Below, in pieces: positions 57,859 to 64,000 of a DNA stretch of 64,000 nucleotides. How positions within the stretch are numbered: position 1 is the stretch's first letter; each line of letters begins with the position of its first letter. A model generated the notes under the pieces. That model was not told the DNA's origin. It saw only the letters and a program-made list of their open reading frames with translations, and did not search any database. Made by a program: the position numbers and the translations under genes. This stretch comes from Enterobacter bugandensis (GTDB lineage: Bacteria > Pseudomonadota > Gammaproteobacteria > Enterobacterales > Enterobacteriaceae): positions 310,001 through 374,000 of the forward strand of contig NZ_LT992502.1 of NCBI RefSeq assembly GCF_900324475.1, read 5' to 3'.

Positions 57859-58994
57859 CAGAACACCCTTTTTCCCTGACGCCAGACGTGGTCGATATGA
57901 ACGTGCTCGCCCTTGCGGTGCGCCAGCACCAGGTCTGCCCGTTTGCCTTCGGCAATCTCACCGCGGTCGTGAAGGTTGAGCGCGCTGGCCGGGTTTTTCG
58001 TCACCAGTCGAATCGCCTGCGGCAGCGTAAAGCGGTTGTCCTCGTCGTCTGCAACGCGGAAGGCCGCGTCCAGCAGGCTGGCGGGGTAGTAGTCAGACGA
58101 GAGGATATCCAGCAGGCCGAGGGAAGCGAGTTTGCTTGCCGCCACGTTGCCGGAGTGCGATCCGCCGCGCACGATGTTCGGCGCGCCCATCAGCACGTTC
58201 ATGCCGTGTTTGCGCGATGCCTCTGCCGCCTCGAACGTGGTGGGAAATTCGGCGATCACGCTGCCAAGCTGGTGGGATTCGCGTACGTGATCGTGAGTGG
58301 CATCGTCATGGCTGGCCAGCGCAATGTTGCGGTCCCGACACATCGCGGCAATGGAGAGACGGTTCGGCTGCGACCATTGTGCCGCAAGCGCCAGCTGCTC
58401 TTCTTCGTAGCGCGCCATCTCCGCGTCGTTGAGCGAGTATTTGCCCTGATAGTATTCGCGATATTTTTCAATGTTGGCGAACTGGCGCTGCCCCGGGGAG
58501 TGATCCATCAGGGAGACCAGCGAGACCGGCTCGCGCCCGACCAGCTTTTCAAACAGCGGCAGGGTGGTGTGATGCGGCAGCTCGCAGCGCAGGTGCAGGC
58601 GGTGCTCGGCGCGGTTGAGGCCGCGCTTTTGCGTCTCCTCTACGGCGTTGATCATCTTTTCCAGATTTTCCAGACGATCGCCGCCGTCGCGCACGTCGCC
58701 GATCGCCACCGCGTCCAGCACCGTGGTGATGCCGCTGGCGACCATCAGCGCGTCGTGGCTGCTCATCGCCGAATGGGCGGGCCAGTCCACCTTCGGGCGC
58801 GGGGTGAAGAATTTATCCAGATTATCGGTATGCAGCTCAATCAGCCCCGGCAGCAGCCAGCCGCCTTCGCCGTCCATCGCTTCAGGAGAACGGCTTTGGG
58901 TTTCGGCAAAGGCGCGGATGACGCCGTCCTGGATTTCAACCGAACCCTTCACGACCTCATTTTCCAGCACCAGCCTGACATTATTGATAATCAT
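57858..58994 (-). CDS. phnM: Phosphonate triphosphate hydrolase PhnM
   Basis: Amidohydrolase-fold enzyme (378 residues, same as E. coli) that removes pyrophosphate from the ribosyl-1-phosphonate 5'-triphosphate intermediate. Metal ligands in [12 protein letters not shown] (about residue 52) and in [10 protein letters not shown] are intact. The start overlaps the phnL stop by 4 bases. Confidence 0.96.
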   Translation of the reverse strand: MIINNVRLVLENEVVKGSVEIQDGVIRAFAETQSRSPEAMDGEGGWLLPGLIELHTDNLDKFFTPRPKVDWPAHSAMSSHDALMVASGITTVLDAVAIGDVRDGGDRLENLEKMINAVEETQKRGLNRAEHRLHLRCELPHHTTLPLFEKLVGREPVSLVSLMDHSPGQRQFANIEKYREYYQGKYSLNDAEMARYEEEQLALAAQWSQPNRLSIAAMCRDRNIALASHDDATHDHVRESHQLGSVIAEFPTTFEAAEASRKHGMNVLMGAPNIVRGGSHSGNVAASKLASLGLLDILSSDYYPASLLDAAFRVADDEDNRFTLPQAIRLVTKNPASALNLHDRGEIAEGKRADLVLAHRKGEHVHIDHVWRQGKRVF

Positions 58995-59671
58995 GCGTTT
59001 GTCCCCATCGGGTGCAGCCTGTCCGCTACGCGATTGCGGACGGCGTCGTCGTGGAAGATCCCGACGATCGCCGCCCCGCGCGCTTTGGCCTGTTCGATCA
59101 GCGCTATCACCGCTGCGCTGTTTTTAGCGTCGAGCGAGGCGGTGGGTTCATCCAGCAGTAATATCGGATAGTCGACGATAAACCCGCGCGCGATATTCAC
59201 GCGCTGCTGCTCGCCGCCGGAAAAGGTCGACGGGGCGAGGTGCCACAGGCGCTCCGGCACGTTGAGGCGCGTCAGCAGGCTGGCGGCCCTGGCGGCGCAG
59301 GTTTCGCGCGGCACGCCGAGATCCAGCAGGGGCTGCATCACCACATCCAGGGCGGAGATCCGCGGGATCACCCGCAGGAACTGGCTGACCCAGCCGATCG
59401 TTGAGCGGCGCACTTCCAGCACCTTGCGCGCCGGGGCCTGAACCAGATCGACCCACTCTTCGTTATGGCGAATATGGATGTGGCCTTCGTCCGGTAAATA
59501 GTTGGCGTACAGGGAGCGCAGCAGGGTCGATTTACCGCTGCCGGAGTGGCCGTGCAGCACCACGCATTCACCCTGACTCACCTCAAGCGAGGCGTTTTGC
59601 AGCACCGGCAGGCGCACGCCATTTTGCTGGTGGAGCACAAAGGTCTTACTGACATTTTCAACGTGGATCAT
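58991..59671 (-). CDS. phnL: C-P lyase accessory ABC ATPase PhnL
   Basis: ABC-type ATPase of 226 residues. Walker [12 protein letters not shown] (about residues 39-49), signature [13 protein letters not shown], Walker [12 protein letters not shown]. In E. coli PhnL docks on PhnK in the C-P lyase core complex and has no membrane partner. phnK lies 9 bases upstream. Confidence 0.95.
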   Translation of the reverse strand: MIHVENVSKTFVLHQQNGVRLPVLQNASLEVSQGECVVLHGHSGSGKSTLLRSLYANYLPDEGHIHIRHNEEWVDLVQAPARKVLEVRRSTIGWVSQFLRVIPRISALDVVMQPLLDLGVPRETCAARAASLLTRLNVPERLWHLAPSTFSGGEQQRVNIARGFIVDYPILLLDEPTASLDAKNSAAVIALIEQAKARGAAIVGIFHDDAVRNRVADRLHPMGTNA

Positions 59672-59680
59672 GTTGGCCTC

Positions 59681-60436
59681 TCAATTCTGTAATACCGACG
59701 ACACCAGCAGCTGGGTGTACGGAAGATGTGGATCGTCGAGCACGCGGTCGGTCAGCCCACTTTCCACCACCTGACCCTGCTTCATCACCAGCAGGCGGTC
59801 CGCCAGCAGGCGCGCAACGCCCAGATCGTGGGTGACAATCACCACCGCCAGGTTCAGCTCCACCACCAGGCCGCGCAGCAGGTCGAGCAGGCGGGCCTGC
59901 ACGGAGACGTCCAGCCCGCCGGTGGGTTCATCCATAAATACCAGCTTTGGATGGGTGACCAGATTGCGGGCAATTTGCAAACGCTGCTGCATACCGCCGG
60001 AAAAGGTGGTTGGCAGGTCGTCAATGCGCGAGGCGGGGATCTCCACCTCCTCCAGCCAGTGCTGTGCGGTGGCGCGGATGTTGCCGTAGTGGCGCGCGCC
60101 GGTGGCCATCAGCCGTTCGCCGATATTGCCTCCCGCCGACACCTGACGGCGCAGGCCGTCCATCGGGTGCTGATGCACCACGCCCCACTCGGTGCGCAGC
60201 AGGCGACGGCGCTCGGCCTCGCTTATGTCGTAGAGGGAGCGTCCCTGATACAGGATCTCGCCGTGTTGCGGCGTCAGACGCGCGGAGATGGACTTCAGCA
60301 GGGTGGTTTTGCCGGAGCCGGACTCGCCGACAATGCCCAGCACTTCGCCCGGCCACAGCTCGAACGACACGTCGCTGAAGCCTTTTCCCGGCGCATAAAG
60401 GTGGGTCAGGTTATTAACCGAAAGCAGCGGTTTCAT
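59681..60436 (-). CDS. phnK: C-P lyase accessory ABC ATPase PhnK
   Basis: ABC-type ATPase of 251 residues that binds the PhnGHIJ core. Walker A GESGSGKTTLL (about residues 36-46), signature FSGGMQQRLQIAR, Walker B LVFMDEPTGGLD. The start overlaps the phnJ stop by 4 bases. Confidence 0.95.
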   Translation of the reverse strand: MKPLLSVNNLTHLYAPGKGFSDVSFELWPGEVLGIVGESGSGKTTLLKSISARLTPQHGEILYQGRSLYDISEAERRRLLRTEWGVVHQHPMDGLRRQVSAGGNIGERLMATGARHYGNIRATAQHWLEEVEIPASRIDDLPTTFSGGMQQRLQIARNLVTHPKLVFMDEPTGGLDVSVQARLLDLLRGLVVELNLAVVIVTHDLGVARLLADRLLVMKQGQVVESGLTDRVLDDPHLPYTQLLVSSVLQN

Positions 60437-61278
60437 TGGCCGTTCGCCTCGCTCTGTTGGCGGCAGTAATCGGTGTCGGAGCAGACAAACATCCGTTTGC
60501 CCGTATCGTCCAGCACCACTTCATCGAGATAGCTGTGTTTGGATCCGCAGATGGCGCACGGCTCGTCCCACTCCTGCACCGTAAACGGGTGATCGTCGAA
60601 ATCCAGGCTTTCGACACGTGTATACGGCGGTACGGCGTAGATGCGTTTTTCACGTCCGGCACCAAAGAGTTGCAGGGCAGGCATCATGTCCATCTTCGGG
60701 TTATCGAATTTTGGGATCGGTGACGGGTCCATGACGTAGCGCCCGTTGACCTTCACCGGGTAGGCGTAGGTGGTGGCGATATGGCCGAAGCGGGCGATGT
60801 CTTCATACAGTTTGACCTGCATGATCCCGTACTCTTCCAGTGCGTGCATGGTGCGGGTCTCGGTTTCGCGCGGCTCGATAAAGCGCAGCGGCTCCGGGAT
60901 CGGCACCTGGAAAATCAGAATCTGATCTTCCGTCAGCGGAGTCTCCGGAATTCGGTGGCGGGTCTGGATCAGCGTCGCGTCTTCGGTTTTTTCGGTGGTG
61001 TTGACGCCCGTCACGCGCTTAAAGAAGTTGCGGATCGACACGGCGTTGGTGGTATCGTCCGCGCCCTGGTCGATAACCTTCAGCACGTCCGCTTCGCCAA
61101 TCACGCTGGCGGTGATCTGAATGCCGCCCGTGCCCCAGCCGTACGGCATCGGCATTTCACGGCCACCAAACGGCACCTGATAGCCCGGAATAGCCACCGC
61201 TTTTAAAATGGCGCGGCGGATCATGCGTTTAGTTTGCTCATCCAGATAGGCAAAGTTGTAGCCGCTTAAGTTAGCCAT
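60433..61278 (-). CDS. phnJ: C-P lyase catalytic subunit PhnJ
   Basis: Radical-SAM enzyme that breaks the carbon-phosphorus bond, giving an alkane and cyclic ribose phosphate. 281 residues as in E. coli. The cluster Cys 241, 244 and 266 and the catalytic Cys272 are all present (CAIC, FVCSDTDYC). The start overlaps the phnI stop by 8 bases. Confidence 0.97.
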   Translation of the reverse strand: MANLSGYNFAYLDEQTKRMIRRAILKAVAIPGYQVPFGGREMPMPYGWGTGGIQITASVIGEADVLKVIDQGADDTTNAVSIRNFFKRVTGVNTTEKTEDATLIQTRHRIPETPLTEDQILIFQVPIPEPLRFIEPRETETRTMHALEEYGIMQVKLYEDIARFGHIATTYAYPVKVNGRYVMDPSPIPKFDNPKMDMMPALQLFGAGREKRIYAVPPYTRVESLDFDDHPFTVQEWDEPCAICGSKHSYLDEVVLDDTGKRMFVCSDTDYCRQQSEANGQ

Positions 61279-62335
61279 TGGCGCGCTCCCGTTGCAGGCG
61301 TTTCAGCAGTTCCAGTTCGGCCTGGAAATCGACGTAGTGCGGCAGCTTGAGGTGCGAGACAAAGCCTGCGGCCTCGACGTTGTCCGCGTGGGCCAGTACG
61401 AACTCTTCGTCCTGCGCCGGGCCGGCAATGTGCTCGCCGTAGTCCGGCGCCTGCAGGGCGCGGTCAACCAGCGCCATCGCCATCGCCTTGCGCTCGCCGA
61501 GGCCAAACACCAGCCCGTAGCCGCGGGTAAAATGCGGGTCTTCATTCTCTGGCGCGACGAAACCGTTGACCATTTCGCACTCGGTCATCAGCAGTTCGCC
61601 GACGTTCACCGCAAAACCCAGCTCTTCCGGCACGATTTCGACGTCGAGATAGCCGCTGCGGATCTCTGCCGCGAACGGGTGGTTGCGCCCGTAGCCGCGC
61701 TGTGTGGAGTAGGCCAGCGCCAGCAGATACCCTTCGTCGCCGCGCATCAGCTGTTGCAGGCGGGACGAGCGTGAGCACGGGTAGACCGGCGGCGTGCGGG
61801 TGACGTCGTCCGGCGTGGCGCCAGTGTCTTCTTCCGCTTTCGCCAGCCCCTGGTTTGCCAGCAGGCTGAAGACGTGCGGAGACGGTTCCTGTTCGACGTC
61901 TGAAGTGCTGAGCGTTGGGGCTTCGCCGTTCGCCAGCAGCGTGAAGTCCAGCAGACGATGGGTGTAGTCGTAAGTCGGGCCAAGCAGCTGGCCGCCGGGA
62001 ATGTCTTTATAAACGGCAGAGATTCGGCGCTCCAGGCGCATTTCCGCCGTGTTCACCGGCTCGCTGACTGCCAGACGGGGAACGGTGGTGCGCCAGGCGC
62101 GCAGCAGGAAGATGGCTTCCACGTTATCGCCGCTGGCCTGCTTGAGCGCCAGCGCTGCAAGCTCGCGGTCAGCAACGCCGCCCTCGGTCATCACGCGGTC
62201 AACCGCGAGGTTAAGCTGTTGCTCAATTTGGGCGACGCTCAGCTCGGGAAGCTGTTCATCGCCCCGGCGTCTGTGCTCCTGTAAGGCATGAGCGGCGGCG
62301 ATCGCCTTTTCGCCTCCTTTGACGGCTACGTACAT
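61271..62335 (-). CDS. phnI: C-P lyase subunit PhnI
   Basis: With PhnG and PhnH it displaces adenine of ATP by phosphonate; PhnI also has purine nucleosidase activity. 354 residues from ATG 62335 ([12 protein letters not shown]), which overlaps the phnH stop by one base. A GTG two codons upstream is possible but unlike E. coli. Confidence 0.95.
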   Translation of the reverse strand: MYVAVKGGEKAIAAAHALQEHRRRGDEQLPELSVAQIEQQLNLAVDRVMTEGGVADRELAALALKQASGDNVEAIFLLRAWRTTVPRLAVSEPVNTAEMRLERRISAVYKDIPGGQLLGPTYDYTHRLLDFTLLANGEAPTLSTSDVEQEPSPHVFSLLANQGLAKAEEDTGATPDDVTRTPPVYPCSRSSRLQQLMRGDEGYLLALAYSTQRGYGRNHPFAAEIRSGYLDVEIVPEELGFAVNVGELLMTECEMVNGFVAPENEDPHFTRGYGLVFGLGERKAMAMALVDRALQAPDYGEHIAGPAQDEEFVLAHADNVEAAGFVSHLKLPHYVDFQAELELLKRLQRERANG

Positions 62336-62919
62336 CAGCACACCTCCACGTGGGTAGTCCGCGGGATTGCCAGCAGGCGCTCCCCGCAGGTCAGGATCAG
62401 GTCAATGCCGAGCGGGAACGGGTGCGGGCGCTCGGTCAGCTCATGGATGATGCACTCCGGTAGCTGGGGCGCGACCATCCGCTCGTCGGCGATGCCTGCG
62501 CCCGTCAGGCGAAGCATGCGGCCACCGCTCAGGCTGGAGACCTGCAAAATCAGCGTGGCGCTGGTTTCCGGTGCGACGGCGCTGCCTTCGCTCAGGGCGT
62601 TAAGCTGTTCATGGCTGATCTGTTCGTCGGCCACGGCAAAGACCGCCTGCTGGGGCTGCTCGACCAGCGGCGCGCTGGTGTGAAAGCGCAGGTTCTGGCT
62701 GGCGATATCGTTCAGCAATGCGCCTGACAGCCATACCGGGGTGTCGTTGTCCGCCAGCGTCAGCAGCACGCTGGTGGAGGCGAGGTTCAGCGGCAGCCAG
62801 CCCTGCGAGAGCTGGTGCAGCGAGACGATCACGCCGGGCTCGCTCATGGCTTTCAGCAGGCGACGGAAACTCTGTTGGGCATCCTGGACGGCCAGGGTAA
62901 AAGCAGGTTGAAGCGTCAT
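62335..62919 (-). CDS. phnH: C-P lyase subunit PhnH
   Basis: Core subunit of 194 residues, same as E. coli, with the PLP-transferase-like fold known from its structure. Starts [20 protein letters not shown] after MTLQPA. Overlaps phnG by 4 bases and phnI by one base. Confidence 0.95.
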   Translation of the reverse strand: MTLQPAFTLAVQDAQQSFRRLLKAMSEPGVIVSLHQLSQGWLPLNLASTSVLLTLADNDTPVWLSGALLNDIASQNLRFHTSAPLVEQPQQAVFAVADEQISHEQLNALSEGSAVAPETSATLILQVSSLSGGRMLRLTGAGIADERMVAPQLPECIIHELTERPHPFPLGIDLILTCGERLLAIPRTTHVEVC

Positions 62920-63368
62920 GCGTTGTCTCCGCGAACGAGCGTAAAGAAGTCGACCCGGCTGGTGTTCACTTCGGCCTGACGCGCGGCAAGGCGTGCGGCG
63001 CGGTCGGCTTCCAGCGGGGCAATAAGGGTTTCCATTAACGTCTGGAAATGCGGGTGTTCCTGTAAAAGCGCGTCGATCACCGCGCAGCGCTCGGCGTGCG
63101 TTTTGTCTCGCCCAAGTACGTAGCTATAACCCAGCGTGCCGCTGTTAAGGCGGATAGCCGCGCGGGTGAGGGTGGCATCGCCGGCGAAGAAGCGCTCGCC
63201 GGTGCCGCCCATGCGTGCCTGGATCTGCACCAGGCCGATCTCCGGCGCGCGGATCGTGTCGTAGTCCGGCGTCAGGCCGAGTGCGTTCATGCGGGCGGCC
63301 AGCGCAGCAGGCTGGCTATGGGCCAGCACGCGCATCCAGCGCTGTCGGGTGGAGGTGTCGAAGTGCAT
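62916..63368 (-). CDS. phnG: C-P lyase subunit PhnG
   Basis: Core subunit of 150 residues, same as E. coli. Contains the conserved [22 protein letters not shown] region (about residues 41-62). Begins right after the phnF stop with no gap. Confidence 0.95.
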   Translation of the reverse strand: MHFDTSTRQRWMRVLAHSQPAALAARMNALGLTPDYDTIRAPEIGLVQIQARMGGTGERFFAGDATLTRAAIRLNSGTLGYSYVLGRDKTHAERCAVIDALLQEHPHFQTLMETLIAPLEADRAARLAARQAEVNTSRVDFFTLVRGDNA

Positions 63369-64000
63369 TCAGTGCTCCATGGTGAATTCAATCATGTCGG
63401 CGCGGGTCAGGCTGACGGAGTATTCCGTCGCGTTGATCTCGCCGTCACGGTGGTTGAGGGTGCGCACGCAGAGCAGCGGGGCCATGTTGGGGATCTCCAG
63501 CACCTTGCTCTCTTTCGCCTGTGCACGGCGGGCGCTGATGCGCGTCTGGGTGCGTTTGAGCGCGATACCCGTCGCGTCCTGAAGGAAATCATGCAGGGAA
63601 CCGCTGGCGAAATGTTGCAGCACGGGCCAGAGGGTGAGGTCCGCGAAGTAGTGGTCAATCTGGCAGACCGCCACGCCGTTGACCCGGCGCAACGTACGCA
63701 GGTGTACGACGTTGTCACCCTCCTGAATCCCGAGCGCATCCGCCACGTGGCGGGAGGCCGGGCGCAGAACCGAGAGCAGCTTTTCGCTGGTTGGATGGCT
63801 ACCCTGATCCAGCAGATTCTGGCTAAAACGCGCCTGGGCGTTGAGCGGGTAGTCAAACGGGCGCATCAGCACCAGCACGCCAACGCCCTGACGGCGCTGG
63901 ACCCAGCCGCGCTCCACCAGCTGGTCAATGGCGCGGCGCAGAGTGTGGCGGTTCACCTCGTAGCGGTCGGCAAGCTGCTGCTCGGCGGGCAGGTAGTCAC
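63369..64000 (-). CDS. phnF: GntR/UTRA-family regulator PhnF, 5' end outside window
   Basis: Predicted transcription factor, about 210 of the 241 residues of E. coli PhnF. The remaining part of the winged helix (YLPAEQQLADRYEVNRHTLR) and the UTRA ligand domain (from about 30 residues later) are intact, ending RADMIEFTMEH. In E. coli phnC-D-E precede it and a Pho box controls the operon; those lie beyond the edge. Confidence 0.95.
   Translation of the reverse strand, partial: DYLPAEQQLADRYEVNRHTLRRAIDQLVERGWVQRRQGVGVLVLMRPFDYPLNAQARFSQNLLDQGSHPTSEKLLSVLRPASRHVADALGIQEGDNVVHLRTLRRVNGVAVCQIDHYFADLTLWPVLQHFASGSLHDFLQDATGIALKRTQTRISARRAQAKESKVLEIPNMAPLLCVRTLNHRDGEINATEYSVSLTRADMIEFTMEH

Noticed and set aside
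57888..59171. 427-residue ORF antisense to phnM and phnL
   Set aside because: Shadow frame spanning two real overlapping genes.

Overview
This window is chromosomal DNA from a member of the Enterobacteriaceae. Gene order and protein sequences are very close to E. coli K-12 across most of it. The accessory genes (cupin, TraF-like barrel, glutathione transferase, CidAB, D-lyxose-type sugar cluster) and the GC-rich codon use suggest the Enterobacter/Lelliottia/Leclercia/Klebsiella side of the family; the species cannot be fixed from the sequence alone. No phage, IS, rRNA, tRNA or CRISPR was seen.

Layout. 1-6820: 3' end of ggt, then yhhY, the Fur-regulated small RNA RyhB, yhhX, yhhW and the gluconate genes gntR-gntK-gntU. 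At about 6820-6920 the order jumps from the K-12 'ggt-gnt' region to the 'plsB' region, in the orientation expected for an inversion around oriC. 6920-27240: plsB, dgkA, the SOS operon lexA-dinF, yjbJ, zur, two accessory genes (cupin, TraF-like outer-membrane protein), dusA, pspG, qorA, dnaB, alr, tyrB, aphA, yjbQ-yjbR, then uvrA and ssb diverging from a shared LexA box, and yjcB. 27240-36920: a 650-bp regulatory gap with a consensus CRP site, pdeC, the soxS/soxR redox pair, a probable SraL small RNA, a glutathione transferase, ghxP, yjcE, and a LysR regulator divergent from cidA-cidB. 36920-46440: the acetate operon acs-yjcH-actP, gltP, yjcO, a complete small hok/sok-type toxin-antitoxin locus, and the selenoprotein gene fdhF with its SECIS hairpin and sigma-54 promoter. 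46440-55670: a sugar-uptake island with ABC transporter (ATPase, permease, binding protein), D-lyxose-type isomerase, class II aldolase and PfkB kinase, flanked on one side by a response regulator and on the other by a hybrid sensor kinase. 55740-64000: yjdP and the carbon-phosphorus lyase operon phnF-G-H-I-J-K-L-M-N-O-P (phnF cut by the window end).

How parts work together. The lyxose-type island contains uptake, isomerisation, phosphorylation and aldol cleavage, and its two-component proteins probably sense the sugar. The phn genes dismantle phosphonates to feed phosphate and PRPP metabolism. acs, actP, gltP and CidAB form a carboxylate-handling neighbourhood. LexA, DinF, UvrA and Ssb share SOS control.

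The least expected element is the hok/sok-like locus at 43493-43870. It encodes a 50-residue Hok/Gef toxin, an antisense Sok-type RNA, a leader reading frame in place of mok, and complementary 5' and 3' ends like those used for fold-back inhibition. Two families of intergenic palindromic repeats punctuate the region, mostly at gene ends and between operon genes.
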